From Calditrichia bacterium (GTDB lineage Bacteria > Calditrichota > Calditrichia > RBG-13-44-9 > J075), in contig JANQRS010000068.1 of assembly GCA_028284445.1 (NCBI GenBank), forward strand, positions 269,300 to 333,299: a DNA stretch of 64,000 nucleotides. Direction: 5' to 3'. How positions within the stretch are numbered: position 1 is the stretch's first letter; the number at the start of each line of letters is the position of its first letter. The notes below the pieces were generated by a model. It made no database searches. It was not told the DNA's origin and saw only the letters and a program-made list of their open reading frames with translations. Positions 1 through 9,137 of this stretch are shown here, piece by piece. The position numbers were made by a program, and so were the translations under genes.

Positions 1-293
1 TATAGCTTCTTCTCCTTAGCCGACCAAACGATGGCATAGAGATCGCCGCCAATGCCGCAGCCGGTTGGTTCCATCAGGCCCAGTGCGGCGTTGGCCGCAA
101 TGGCTGCATCAACGGCAGAGCCGCCCTTTTTGAGAATGTCCAATGCGACTTGTGTCGCCAGAGGTTGACTGGTGGCAGCCATGCCGTTTTGAGCGATCAC
201 CTCAGAACGTGTGGCAAATGTTTTACCAGTGATACGGTCCTGGCCCATGATGATTCCCGTTAGAAATACTAACAAAAGACTTAGCGTCCTCAT
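1..293 (-). CDS. ggt: Gamma-glutamyltransferase, N-terminal part (runs off window)
   Basis: This is the 5' end of a minus-strand gene starting at the ATG at 293; the rest lies beyond position 1. The visible 97 residues start with a short signal peptide (MRTLSLLLVFLTGIIMG). They continue with the N-terminal signature of the gamma-glutamyltranspeptidase family: RSEVIAQNGMAATSQPLAT, then GGSAVDAAIAANAALGLMEP, then GCGIGGDLYAIVW. Family members are exported, self-cleaving N-terminal nucleophile enzymes that transfer or hydrolyse the gamma-glutamyl group of glutathione and related compounds. The catalytic Thr lies in the unseen C-terminal half, so activity cannot be judged. A perfect palindrome (338-379) lies between this start and the next gene upstream. 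Confidence 0.9.
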   Translation of the reverse strand, partial: MRTLSLLLVFLTGIIMGQDRITGKTFATRSEVIAQNGMAATSQPLATQVALDILKKGGSAVDAAIAANAALGLMEPTGCGIGGDLYAIVWSAKEKKL

Positions 294-337
294 AAAGCGA
301 TTTCCCCCGAATTGTTCTACGCAGCTTGGTTCTGTTT

Positions 338-379
338 GTCCCCCCTATATGTCCCCCCGGGGGGACATATAGGGGGGAC
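338..379. repeat. Dispersed GC-rich palindrome, class A (perfect, 21-bp arms)
   Basis: A perfect 42-nt palindrome with arms 338-358 and 359-379. Each arm is a C6 block, a variable heptamer (TATATGT) and a second C6 block, mirrored exactly. It lies between two minus-strand genes. It belongs to the same family as 13711-13750, 20389-20432 and 34710-34752. It has no T-tract, so a simple terminator role is not obvious. Confidence 0.9.
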
Positions 380-416
380 GTTCCCTGCGTTTAGCATTTT
401 GATAATAGGTGCCTAC

Positions 417-1082
417 CTACCCCAAACGCTCCACATCCGAGGTTTGTCCCGGTGTGAGCGCAATGCCGCAGGAAGAACAGGTTTTTGCAGATGGATGATT
501 TTGTGCACCACAGTTATTGCAGTATACTGGTGACGAAGTAGTAGGCATTTTATGCAAGCCGTCCGGCAGTTTTTGATCTTTAATCTCTGGTTGCATCATG
601 GCATAGCCGACGCCAAAAATATTGGCGACCAGGCCTACAAAAAACCAGTGCCCAACCGGCTGACCTTTTCGAAATGCGATGGTTGCCGCCAATGCCCCGG
701 TAATCAAATTCATCAATATAAAGAGCCCGAGCAAAAACCATCCCCAACTAAAGGATGATTCGCTAATCTGGCCATCGTGTTCCTGGAAAAGCGCGCCGCG
801 GGGCTCCAGTTTGTCGAAGTAATAATCAAAGCTGTCTATATTTGCCATCACAAATTCCTGACATGGTGGGCAGACTGCCAGCCAGCGGCCCTTATGTTGC
901 AATACAGTATTGATATGTTCATGATTGATACCGCAGCGAATACAAAAGTCGCCCAATTTTGCAGGCCGCGATTCATGAGGGCCGCGAGGGCCATCCACTT
1001 CCGCGGCAAGTGAGGCCGTCAGGAAGCCTGCAAGTATCAAACATAGAAATGCGATTAAGTTGATAGATAGTCGATTCGACAT
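417..1082 (-). CDS. Zinc-ribbon membrane protein, unknown function
   Basis: A 221-residue protein of unrecognised function. Residues 1-27 look like a signal peptide ending at ASLAAE. A first Cys pair follows (CIRC at about 47) with a second (CPPC at about 70), suggesting a periplasmic metal-binding ribbon. Two hydrophobic segments follow (about 112-135 and 143-165). The C-terminus has a typical zinc ribbon (CNNC ... CSSC, about 190-207), commonly seen in 'zinc-ribbon domain' membrane proteins. The start is supported by a GGAG motif 6 nt upstream of the ATG at 1082. Palindromic repeats flank the gene on both sides. The ribbons suggest zinc binding; the role is unknown. Confidence 0.75.
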   Translation of the reverse strand: MSNRLSINLIAFLCLILAGFLTASLAAEVDGPRGPHESRPAKLGDFCIRCGINHEHINTVLQHKGRWLAVCPPCQEFVMANIDSFDYYFDKLEPRGALFQEHDGQISESSFSWGWFLLGLFILMNLITGALAATIAFRKGQPVGHWFFVGLVANIFGVGYAMMQPEIKDQKLPDGLHKMPTTSSPVYCNNCGAQNHPSAKTCSSCGIALTPGQTSDVERLG

Positions 1083-1332
1083 ACGATCTCCGGCAGAGCT
1101 ATATGGCTAAGAAAGGTTGGTAAGGCTGTTTGAACGGGTATTGATTGAACAGCCCGTTCGTTGGTAGTAGTATCTAACAGCATCAAAGATTACGATAAAC
1201 GCCCCAGAATTTCAAAAAAAATGTGTTTTCAAAAGCGATCAAAGGTAGGAATAGAAAATCATAGAGGTTTCATGAGGGTCTAACAAAAAGCTCACAATTG
1301 GCTCACTACGTTCGCGTCAGGTCGTCTGCGCT

Positions 1333-1382
1333 GTCACATCCCCCTCTGTCCCCCTTCGAAGGGGGATTGTGGGGGATGTGAC
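1333..1382. repeat. Dispersed palindrome, class B (TTCGAA centre)
   Basis: An inverted repeat with 12-bp perfect outer arms (GTCACATCCCCC / GGGGGATGTGAC), an unpaired inner part, and a perfect CCCCCTTCGAAGGGGG core. It lies in the 309-bp gap 1083-1391, just after the stop of the sorting-domain gene. The remainder of that gap (1083-1332) shows no convincing gene. The copies at 2540-2590 and 57921-57966 share the same TTCGAA core. Confidence 0.85.
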
Positions 1383-1391
1383 GTGATGAGT

Positions 1392-2510
1392 CTATCGAAT
1401 TAATGCCATCTTCCTGGCCTGGACAACATTCCCGACGGTCATCCGGTAGATGTAAATGCCGCTGCTAACCTGCTGACCTGCGGCGTCCCGACCATTCCAG
1501 ATTACCTGGTGGGCACCTGAGGTTTTGTGACCCGAGACCAGCGAAGTGACATGTTGGCCGGTCAAGTCATAAACGGCAAGCTCAACGTTGCTACCTTCGA
1601 GTAACTCGAACCGAATGGTTGTTTCCGGGTTGAAGGGATTGGGATAATTTTGAAGAAGCTGAAAGCTGCCTGGTGCAGATGTCGTTTCTTCATCGAGTGC
1701 AGTTGGTGTTGCAGACAAGCGGAAGAACGATTCGGCCATGGTAAAGTTTGGATTGGTGTCGTTCTCCTCACTTTCCGCTTCAGCCAGGATGAAGTTGTCT
1801 TTGGAAACCCAGGAATAGCTTATGCTGCTACCGCTGAAGCTGGAAATAACCTGGCCACCGACGTACGATTCATCTTTGAAGCGGCTGTCGGCGCGAACTC
1901 GCAGACACTCGAAACTGCCAATTGGTAGAATAACAGTGCCCCATCCGTCAACGGTATTATCGGTTGTATCGTAACTGACATTTGCAAATGTGGCGATGTC
2001 CCCAACAGTGTCTGCTGACAAGTTTGTCCATGTCGTATTAAATGACAGAGGAAGTGGTGCAACATCATTCGAATTGAATTCCAGGAAGCTGGTATCCAGG
2101 TCCACGACCTGCACGGCACTGCCAATTGTTTCGAACTCACTTGAACCCACCGAGATGTATTCGAAGAGATTAACCACACCGAAACCATCCTGCCCGGAAG
2201 AGTCGGTTGTGCTGCGAACCATATTTGCCGTGGGAAAGCTTGCGGAAAAAGGCGTTCCCGCCGGTGTTTGGAAAAGTACTTCCAGCTGAATGCCATCGAC
2301 CATCACATTGCTGAGGTCCCAGGTCTGGTTGGCACCGGCAGAGCCGAGATTGATTGCCACGCCGCCAATCGTGTCGATATCGACAAGCTGGGTTTGTCCA
2401 ATCAAACCAAGGATATCGCTGTCGGTGATTGATATTTGAGCAGAAAGCGATGAGCCACCAAGCAGGCTTGCCATTAAACCAATGAAAATTATTTGTCTCA
2501 TTTTCCTCAT
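1392..2510 (-). CDS. Secreted protein with T9SS-type C-terminal sorting domain
   Basis: A 372-residue exported protein. Residues 1-24 form a signal peptide (MRKMRQIIFIGLMASLLGG, cleavage near LSAQ). Residues about 25-280 are a beta-rich, Asp/Thr-rich region of unknown function, with wording like WDLSNVMVDG and an SWVSKDNF stretch. Residues about 283-372 are the FlgD-like/type A sorting domain: NYPNPFNP, then VYDLTGQHV, then SGIYIYRM, ending in RKMALIR. In FCB bacteria this domain directs secretion across the outer membrane. AGGAG lies 5 nt upstream of the ATG. It may be a cell-surface or extracellular protein; no enzymatic motif was recognised. Confidence 0.85.
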   Translation of the reverse strand: MRKMRQIIFIGLMASLLGGSSLSAQISITDSDILGLIGQTQLVDIDTIGGVAINLGSAGANQTWDLSNVMVDGIQLEVLFQTPAGTPFSASFPTANMVRSTTDSSGQDGFGVVNLFEYISVGSSEFETIGSAVQVVDLDTSFLEFNSNDVAPLPLSFNTTWTNLSADTVGDIATFANVSYDTTDNTVDGWGTVILPIGSFECLRVRADSRFKDESYVGGQVISSFSGSSISYSWVSKDNFILAEAESEENDTNPNFTMAESFFRLSATPTALDEETTSAPGSFQLLQNYPNPFNPETTIRFELLEGSNVELAVYDLTGQHVTSLVSGHKTSGAHQVIWNGRDAAGQQVSSGIYIYRMTVGNVVQARKMALIR

Positions 2511-2539
2511 AAGAACTCCTTTCTTATACGTTGGTGGGG

Positions 2540-2590
2540 TTGCACATCCCCCTTTATCACCTTTCGAAGGGGGATAAAACGGGATGTCAA
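2540..2590. repeat. Dispersed palindrome, class B (imperfect)
   Basis: An inverted repeat around a TTTCGAAGG centre, with outer arms TTGCACATCCC and GGGATGTCAA. Several arm mismatches make it a more decayed member of the TTCGAA class. It fills most of the gap between two minus-strand genes, just upstream of the Shine-Dalgarno site of the gene ending at 1392. Confidence 0.8.
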
Positions 2591-2591
2591 C

Positions 2592-3254
2592 CTAGTTGTA
2601 ATGTAAGGCAATACCCAGCAGAAACATCTCATTTATTTGCGCATCCCCAAGAAATCGTCGATAGGATACGTAAAATCCGCCAAAACCATTGGTGATGTTT
2701 CGTGTGTTGGTGGTGTTGCCAAATCCCAAACGGAATTGCAGATAAGATCCACCTTCCACGTTCAGGTCAAATCGGTCGCAATCGGTGCATAAGGGGATCG
2801 TACGACGAAATCTTACCCGCGATTGCCCCAACAGGCCTTCCAGCATAATTCGGCCAAACGGTCTTGCCCGCAAACCTGCGGCGTAGTATAACTCACCTGA
2901 TGAGATTTCAGACGTTGCTTCACGAGGAATGTTGCCTGCCACGCCGCCGGTTATCCACTGCCTGAACTCGTCATTATCTTTAAAACTAAAGATACCAAAT
3001 CCGACTTCTCCGACCACATATTTGAAAGCGGAGAGGCCGCCTCCCATACGAATCCATGACCAGCCTCTCTGACCAATCGCTTCGCTTTGTGATGGCGATT
3101 CATTTATACTAATGCGACCCAGGGACATATGAAAAGTCCAGCCGGGTGCCAGGGGGTTCTGGCGTACTGTCGGTGCGGTTGCGTCGGTTTGGGCAACTCC
3201 GGCAGAAAATACTATGCACAGCACAGATGCCAATATCAGTAGATATAGTCGCAT
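2592..3254 (-). CDS. Outer-membrane beta-barrel-like protein, hypothetical
   Basis: About 220 residues with an N-terminal signal peptide (MRLYLLILASVLCIVFSAGVAQ). The rest alternates aromatic and polar residues and is Gly-rich, with short amphipathic strands such as FGIFSF, YLQFRLGFG and GGFYVSYRRFL. It ends in hydrophobic residues (LLGIALHYN). This pattern is expected of a small outer-membrane beta-barrel. Two Cys close together (CTDC) are odd for a barrel and could form a disulfide in a loop. The start was set at the ATG at 3254 because GAGG lies at good spacing; a GTG at 3260 is also in frame. The specific function is unknown. Confidence 0.6.
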   Translation of the reverse strand: MRLYLLILASVLCIVFSAGVAQTDATAPTVRQNPLAPGWTFHMSLGRISINESPSQSEAIGQRGWSWIRMGGGLSAFKYVVGEVGFGIFSFKDNDEFRQWITGGVAGNIPREATSEISSGELYYAAGLRARPFGRIMLEGLLGQSRVRFRRTIPLCTDCDRFDLNVEGGSYLQFRLGFGNTTNTRNITNGFGGFYVSYRRFLGDAQINEMFLLGIALHYN

Positions 3255-3422
3255 AATCACCTCTTGTCGTGTTATAAAGAATTAAAACGCACGAATTTTT
3301 GCGCCGCTACCCAGGATCATATTTTGATCTCTTGTCTGTCTCAGGTAAGGGATTGATATTGATAGACAGATAACTTGAGAGGCCTTGTTTTGAGAAGCGC
3401 ATCAAATTGCTTTGCTATCGTT

Positions 3423-6400
3423 ATGCGAATTATGAATGGCTGTTACACCCTGTGGCTATTTTTTCTAATCTCACTGCTTGTAAGCAGTGCTTTCTCTCAG
3501 CAGGTATTGGAACAGGCCCTCAATAACTACAAATCATATAAATACACGCGGGCGATTGCCGGGTTTCAGCAGGTGTTGCAGGAAAGGCCTATGGAGGAAA
3601 TAGCCATGATGCGCCTGATCGATTGTTACCGCGAAACCCGGAAGCGGGCAGCCGGCATTGACTATTTTCAAAATCAGGCGAAGAATGATCCGGACAATGC
3701 CCTCTGGTATTATGGGGAAGGCTCATTGCTGCGCAGTGCGGAGAAACCGGAAGAGGCGGCGTCCGCTTTTGAGAAAGCCTTGCAGCGATCTCCGTCGTTC
3801 GCAGACCAGGTGCGCGGATTCGTGGAGGCACATCGAAGTGGCGGAACGCTTGGAGAAGCATTGAATTTTTTCCGTGAGAACGCCGTTGGAGATGAGCGCA
3901 GCGCCGTGAATGCTTATGGTGTCGCCTATTCATTTTATCGTTTGAGAGAACCGGATAGTTCGCTGGTGTGGTTGGACCGGGCACTCGCTCAATCAGCAGA
4001 TCTTGGCGATGCAATTGTGCTGAAGGTGCGCATTATGCGCAATAGTGGCCAATATGAAGAGGGCTTGCGCTTGGCGGCAGCTGCCATTAAAAACAGTAAC
4101 GATCCGAAGCTTAAAGCAACCCTGCAAATGCATAGCAGCATTATCCGCTATTTCAGTGGGGAGTATGATGTTGCTCAAAAAGATATCAGCGAAGCGCAGA
4201 AGGTTTTTGCCGAACTGGGAGAAATGAATCTTTACCTCGATGCCCTCAACATCAATGGACTGCTATATGGCGCAGCTGATCAATTGCCGCTTTCTCTCCA
4301 GTTTTATCGCGAAGGCCTGGCGATAGCGGAGGCCCGGCAGATGCAAGAGCAGCAGGGGATTATGTTCGGCAATCTTGGTGACGTACATACGATTCTGTCT
4401 CAATATGATAGCGCTCGTGTGTATTACGATCGCTCAGCGCATTTATTGGCTGCAAAAAATGATCAACTAAACCTCGCTGCTACGGTTGGCGCCATTGCAG
4501 CCGTCCATTCCTATCAGGGGCAATACCAGGAGGCCTTACGTGCCGGGCAGCGCGCGCTTGATATCTATGTTGCCCTTGATCATCCCAGTGGACAGACATC
4601 CGAACTGATGAATTTTGGTGTGCTCTACCTTGAGACCGGACAGTATTTTCAGGCCTTGCGCTATTTGAATCAGGCTTTGCGGATTGCCCGCGAGATTGGC
4701 GAAAAGCCGAAAGAGCAAATGTGCCTCGGGAATATCGGTGAAACCTATATTAAGTTGGGGCGCTTCGATGAGGCCCGTGAAAGCCTGCAAGATGCAGTGA
4801 GAATCGCACGAGAGTTGGGGGCAGATTCTCAACTCGGGCAGATGATCGGCAAAATTGGCAGCGCTTATATGGCTGGCGGAAACTATGATGAAGCCACACG
4901 CTTTTTCGAAGAAGCATTGCGGACGCTCACTGCTACCGGTCATGTAAGAGAGGAGGCGATTACCAGTTCGCAGCTTGGCGATGCGTATCGTCTTAACGGT
5001 CGTTCCGACCTTTCGATGTCCCTTTATCAACGGGCATTGCGGTTGCATGATCAAATTGGCAATCGCCTCGGTCGCGCAAGCACGCTATTGTCCATGGGGG
5101 AATTGTATCTACAAAAGATGACTCCGGATAAGGCCGCTTACTATTTTCAGCAGGCGGTAACAACCGGAGAGGAAATTCGCGCAAACGGACCGATCTGGCA
5201 GGGATACCAGGGCCTGGCAAATGTTGAGCGACAGCGTGGCAATATGACCAAAGCGCTGCAATTATATCAAACGGCGATTAATGCGCTTGAGGATGTTCGC
5301 AATCAAATTGTTCTGGCTGAATTTCAGTCGAGCTTTCTTGATAATCAATTTGAGATGTACGAAACCATCCTGGATGTATTGGCGCAGCTCTATACTGAAA
5401 CAGGTGATGCGGCCTATCTCCATGAAGCATTTGGATACTCGGAACGCGCCCGTGCTCGAGCGCTGCTAAATATCGTTTCCAGCGGCCAGTTGCCACTGCA
5501 TCCTGATGTGCCGCAGGCGCTGCAGCAACAGAAAAAAGTGCTGGAATGGCGCTTTCGAAATTTTCATGACAAGCTCACCTGGCTTTACTCATTACCGGAA
5601 GAACAGCGCGATCCGGCTATGCTGGTTGATGTCGGTGACAGTCTAGATGCGGCCAATAGTGCCTATCAGCAATTGCTCGATGATATCCGTATGAAATTTC
5701 CCGGCTATGCCAGCTTGCAGGGCTTTGCCGAAGCGATGTCACTGGAAGCCGTGCAGAACCAGATTGTTACAGATGATAAAACGGCTCTCTTGCAATATTT
5801 TGTTGGGCGTGACAAAACTTTGTCGTGGGTAATAACTGCAAATAGCGCAAAGATGGTCGTCATCGATCTTGGGGAATCGGCGTTGCGCCAGCAGCTGAAT
5901 GACGTGAGTCCGCAGTTATTCCCCCTGACCGCAGGCAGTGAAATGTCGTCCGCGCCGCGCGATGCCGGTTGGGCCAATATTCGCAGCCAGACCCTGCATG
6001 ATCTCCATGAACTGCTGATCAAGCCGGTTGCTGAAGAGATTGTTGCGATGGACAATTTGATTGTTGTTCCGGACAATATCCTCACCTATTTGCCCTTCGA
6101 AATGTTGGTTACCTCCATGAGCGAAGATTCCCTACGCTACCTAATTGAAGACTTTGCCATATCATATAGCGCTTCTGCCAGCCTCTTGAATCCGGCCCTT
6201 CATGCAACTGACAATCAAAATATGCGACAATTACTGGCCCTTGCTGTTGAGTCATTCAAAGACAGCAGTTTGAGCGAGCTTCCATATGCAAAAAAGGAGG
6301 CTGGCGCTATTTCCAATATGTTTGCGGATTATTCCCAGATGCTCGCTGCCGATGCAACGGAAGAGGCATTCAAACGAGAGGCCGGTAAATTTCAAATGCT

Positions 6401-6941
6401 GCATCTTGCGACGCACTACCTGCCGAATGATGTCCACCCTTTTTCTTCATACATAGCGCTGGCGGGAAATACATCGGAAACAGCTGAAGAAGATGGACGA
6501 CTTCATGCCTATGAGATTGTGGGCCGACGTTTTAATGCCGATATGGTCGTTCTCAGCGCTTGTCAAACCGGTACTGGTGTGTTGGCGAAAGGGGAAGGTT
6601 TAATTGGGATTAGCCGGGCATTTATGTATGCCGGTGCGCGCAGCCTGGTCAGTGCCAAGTGGGGTGCATCGGACCAGTCAACGGCTGAGCTGATGACAAA
6701 CTTTTACCGGGAATTACAAAAGGGGCAAAACAAAAGAGCGGCGTTGCAGACAGCTAAGCTGCAACTGATCCGCTCCGGAGGTCAGTGGGCAAACCCATTT
6801 TACTGGGCGCCATTTATTTTAGAAGGAGATAACCGGCCTTTAAACATTCAGCAACCCGCTTACTTTGGATTACTTCCGGCCGGTATTTTTCTCCTGGTTA
6901 TTGTCTTTTTCTTGGTGTTACTTCGAAATCGTATTAAATAG
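3423..6941 (+). CDS. TPR-repeat protein with C-terminal CHAT protease-like domain
   Basis: A 1172-residue protein. The start is set at 3423 (or 3432) because a signal peptide follows at once (GCYTLWLFFLISLLVSSAFSQ); a TTG at 3375 is also in frame but less likely. Residues about 25-620 are a long array of tetratricopeptide repeats (for example LGDVHTILSQYDSARVYYDRS). Residues about 850-1140 are a CHAT domain, a caspase/separase-like peptidase fold. The expected His is in LHLATH (about 997) and the Cys in LSACQTGTG (about 1046), and both are present. A final hydrophobic helix (about 1147-1168) followed by RNRIK anchors the C-terminus. With a signal peptide and this anchor, the protease domain should face the periplasm. 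The substrate is unknown. Confidence 0.9.
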   Translation: MRIMNGCYTLWLFFLISLLVSSAFSQQVLEQALNNYKSYKYTRAIAGFQQVLQERPMEEIAMMRLIDCYRETRKRAAGIDYFQNQAKNDPDNALWYYGEGSLLRSAEKPEEAASAFEKALQRSPSFADQVRGFVEAHRSGGTLGEALNFFRENAVGDERSAVNAYGVAYSFYRLREPDSSLVWLDRALAQSADLGDAIVLKVRIMRNSGQYEEGLRLAAAAIKNSNDPKLKATLQMHSSIIRYFSGEYDVAQKDISEAQKVFAELGEMNLYLDALNINGLLYGAADQLPLSLQFYREGLAIAEARQMQEQQGIMFGNLGDVHTILSQYDSARVYYDRSAHLLAAKNDQLNLAATVGAIAAVHSYQGQYQEALRAGQRALDIYVALDHPSGQTSELMNFGVLYLETGQYFQALRYLNQALRIAREIGEKPKEQMCLGNIGETYIKLGRFDEARESLQDAVRIARELGADSQLGQMIGKIGSAYMAGGNYDEATRFFEEALRTLTATGHVREEAITSSQLGDAYRLNGRSDLSMSLYQRALRLHDQIGNRLGRASTLLSMGELYLQKMTPDKAAYYFQQAVTTGEEIRANGPIWQGYQGLANVERQRGNMTKALQLYQTAINALEDVRNQIVLAEFQSSFLDNQFEMYETILDVLAQLYTETGDAAYLHEAFGYSERARARALLNIVSSGQLPLHPDVPQALQQQKKVLEWRFRNFHDKLTWLYSLPEEQRDPAMLVDVGDSLDAANSAYQQLLDDIRMKFPGYASLQGFAEAMSLEAVQNQIVTDDKTALLQYFVGRDKTLSWVITANSAKMVVIDLGESALRQQLNDVSPQLFPLTAGSEMSSAPRDAGWANIRSQTLHDLHELLIKPVAEEIVAMDNLIVVPDNILTYLPFEMLVTSMSEDSLRYLIEDFAISYSASASLLNPALHATDNQNMRQLLALAVESFKDSSLSELPYAKKEAGAISNMFADYSQMLAADATEEAFKREAGKFQMLHLATHYLPNDVHPFSSYIALAGNTSETAEEDGRLHAYEIVGRRFNADMVVLSACQTGTGVLAKGEGLIGISRAFMYAGARSLVSAKWGASDQSTAELMTNFYRELQKGQNKRAALQTAKLQLIRSGGQWANPFYWAPFILEGDNRPLNIQQPAYFGLLPAGIFLLVIVFFLVLLRNRIK

Positions 6942-6966
6942 ATCTTAAACTGCTGGTTTTGGAAGC

Positions 6967-7013
6967 AATCTCCCCTCTATCTCCCCCCGGGGGAAGATAG
7001 AGGGGGATTTTTT
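6967..7013. repeat. Dispersed palindrome, class A, with T-tract (terminator-like)
   Basis: A palindrome with arms AATCTCCCCTCTATCT and AAGATAGAGGGGGATT around a C6G5 centre. It lies between the convergent CHAT and ankyrin genes. On the plus strand it is followed by six T's (7008-7013), so this copy could terminate the CHAT transcript. It belongs to the dispersed family described at 338-379. Confidence 0.85.
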
Positions 7014-7029
7014 GATCAAATAGTTGTTA

Positions 7030-7644
7030 CTACTTAGTCGTGCCAAGACTTTCGAGGTAATTACGAACTGAACTGTTGCGTGCCTGATTCAGCGGGCTGC
7101 GCAATTCACCCGGCACCTTGACCCTCAAATTTACATCTGCACCGTTGTTAACCAACAATTTTACCATCTCCAGGTCGCCGCGCTTGGATGCATTGATCAG
7201 CGGTGTTTCATCACCTTTGACAACCGCATTCACATTGGCGCCTTTTGACAAAAGAAAACCGGCGATTGCCAGATTGCCATTCTGGGCAGCGATGATCAAA
7301 GGATTGCCGTCACCACTCGATGATTGATTCACATCTGCTTTTAATGCAACCAACTTCTTGACGAGGTCCAAATTGTTGTAACGAACAGCCAGCATCAGCA
7401 TGGTACCGTCACCGTGGTAGGGGGTATTGATGCCCACGCCTTCAGAGAGCAAATATTGGATATTGCTGAAATTTTCCGATTCAATCGCATGCTTCATAAT
7501 TTCGCCCTGCCGTGAGGTCATTCCTTCATCGTCTTCACCGGCAAACAGAAAAGGGGCGGCCAACAAGAGGGTAGCGATAACAGTTAGTGTCAAATTACGA
7601 TAATTCTTATCGTTTGTAGCAATTGTTTTCTTGTTCTGCAACAT
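7030..7644 (-). CDS. Exported ankyrin-repeat protein
   Basis: 204 residues. A basic N-terminus and a hydrophobic segment (LTLTVIATLLLAAPFLFAGED) form a signal peptide. Four or five ankyrin repeats follow, with the usual G-x-TxLMLAV / GNxxLVxxLL / GADVN pattern: SEGVGINTPYHGDGTMLMLA, then DVNQSSSGDGNPLIIAAQNG, ANVNAVVKGDETPLINASKR and NGADVNLRVK. Ankyrin repeats bind partner proteins; there is no enzymatic domain. AGGAG lies 7 nt upstream of the ATG. The gene is transcribed alone and converges on the CHAT gene. The binding partner is unknown. Confidence 0.88.
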   Translation of the reverse strand: MLQNKKTIATNDKNYRNLTLTVIATLLLAAPFLFAGEDDEGMTSRQGEIMKHAIESENFSNIQYLLSEGVGINTPYHGDGTMLMLAVRYNNLDLVKKLVALKADVNQSSSGDGNPLIIAAQNGNLAIAGFLLSKGANVNAVVKGDETPLINASKRGDLEMVKLLVNNGADVNLRVKVPGELRSPLNQARNSSVRNYLESLGTTK

Positions 7645-7717
7645 TTTAATCTCCTGAACTACGACTTAACTTTCTGCAACTTGTTTTATATGACGGGCTA
7701 ATTGCAAAAAAGTTTTG

Positions 7718-9022
7718 TCATTTTTTGTCAACTTTTTTTGCCGTGGTTTTCAGCGGCTGCAAAAAGTTGTTGAGGATATAGGCTGCTACCTGCCGTCCCT
7801 GGCGTTTACCTTCCTCTGTCGCAAAACGGAAATGATATCCGTTCATTATTCTTGAATCGGCACAATCGTTCGCTGCATGATCCAAATTTTTATAACCGCG
7901 GTGCAATTCACCTGCGGGAGCAGTCGTAGAAATCATTTCAAATTCAACTTTGTTGGTACTGAATACGGAAGCGACTATTTCCGCACCACCGGCGCCAACT
8001 GCAGCATGGGCAGACGGATATTCCGGCCAGGGCGGTGTAACCATTTCCGGTTCCCAGGAGGGATCGCCGGGTGTATCGGGATTGCCATCCGTATCCCCGT
8101 TGCGTATAGCGGTATATGGTCTCCAGGTATCGTAATGATATTTACTGTCGAAGGACGCCAGATAGAGATCGTAAAGATTCATGTTAATCAGCGCAAAGAG
8201 ACGGGCCGTCTCATGCCTGGGAAGCTTCTCACCTTTTGCCGTAATGCGGGCAATGCGATTCCAGCCATGCTCGCCGAACTCGGCCCACCAATATCCATAG
8301 TGGGTTTGATCAGCGCTTCGTACCTTGCTTTGTTTCTGGCCGTACGCCATTACTTCCAAATACGACTCGGTATAGGCCTTGCTTGTTAGTGCCGGCGGTT
8401 CCGGCGAGCGAAACTGCTCATGAGATCTCAGCGCAAAGGGCTTTGCAACCGAGAAATCCGGAATCCAGACATAGTCGAAGCCCGGTGTATATTGATAGTC
8501 GCCGGGTTTGGTCATCGGTGTGTAGTTCCCTTGTTTTTCATGGCCGTCGCCATGGCGCATTTCAATCAACACGGTTGCGGCTCTTTCGCCGAGAGCGATG
8601 CCGCTCCGGCGCGCCTTGTTGTGCGCCAGGCGATTTATCCAATCATCGTAAACGGCGTTGATGGTATCCTGGCGTTGCGGATAGGCGTCGATCAATATTG
8701 TGCGCGCTGCTGAGAGCATGGCGGCGGACGGATCTGCCTGCGGCGCCTTTGCTATCATTGCATAGGCCTGAAACTGGGGGGTGATTGCATTCAGGCAGTC
8801 GTGCATGGCCAAATGCATCATGGTCAATGCGCGTACGCCAATAAAGGAATAGAACTGATCATGTTGGTAAGCGATGGAATAGGCAAGATGATTCCATTCG
8901 ACTACGAGCTCATTGTCCAGCGCCGCTTTGTCTTCTTCGGCATATGAAAAAAGCAGGAGTCCGCAGACCAGAACCGGCAACAGCATGCGGACGCGATGAA
9001 AATAAAGGAATGAGTATGTCAT
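7718..9022 (-). CDS. Vanadium-dependent haloperoxidase-like / PAP2-fold protein
   Basis: 434 residues with an N-terminal hydrophobic signal segment (residues about 10-27, ending FSYAEE). The C-terminal half has the three conserved blocks of the PAP2/vanadium haloperoxidase superfamily. These are WRPYTAIRNGDTDGNP (about 297), YPSAHAAVGAGGAEI (about 334, the PSAH motif) and ADSRIMNGYHFRFA (about 388, with the Arg and His of the vanadate/phosphate site). The family comprises phosphatases and bromo/chloroperoxidases of the same fold. Length and the WRP/PSAH spacing fit the bacterial 'vanadium-dependent haloperoxidase' group, but activity cannot be read from the sequence. GAGAGG lies just upstream of the ATG at 9022. 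Confidence 0.85.
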   Translation of the reverse strand: MTYSFLYFHRVRMLLPVLVCGLLLFSYAEEDKAALDNELVVEWNHLAYSIAYQHDQFYSFIGVRALTMMHLAMHDCLNAITPQFQAYAMIAKAPQADPSAAMLSAARTILIDAYPQRQDTINAVYDDWINRLAHNKARRSGIALGERAATVLIEMRHGDGHEKQGNYTPMTKPGDYQYTPGFDYVWIPDFSVAKPFALRSHEQFRSPEPPALTSKAYTESYLEVMAYGQKQSKVRSADQTHYGYWWAEFGEHGWNRIARITAKGEKLPRHETARLFALINMNLYDLYLASFDSKYHYDTWRPYTAIRNGDTDGNPDTPGDPSWEPEMVTPPWPEYPSAHAAVGAGGAEIVASVFSTNKVEFEMISTTAPAGELHRGYKNLDHAANDCADSRIMNGYHFRFATEEGKRQGRQVAAYILNNFLQPLKTTAKKVDKK

Positions 9023-9137
9023 ATCGACCTCTCTCTTTAAAATGTCTTTGGTGGCAAGAAGATGCCTCCTCTACTTTCAAAGATGAAGAAGTCGATTGCA
9101 GGTGGCCTTGACAGCTAACCTACATATTAATGGGGGA

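Noticed and set aside
312..533. 73-codon plus-strand frame across the palindrome at 338-379
   Set aside because: It exists because the palindrome has no stops; it runs antisense to the zinc-ribbon gene and has no start signal.
1820..2296. 158-codon minus-strand frame inside the sorting-domain gene
   Set aside because: It is another frame of the 1392-2510 gene, which has a signal peptide, Shine-Dalgarno site and sorting domain.
4536..5054. 172-codon minus-strand frame inside the CHAT gene
   Set aside because: It is antisense to TPR repeats with clear periodic helices on the plus strand.
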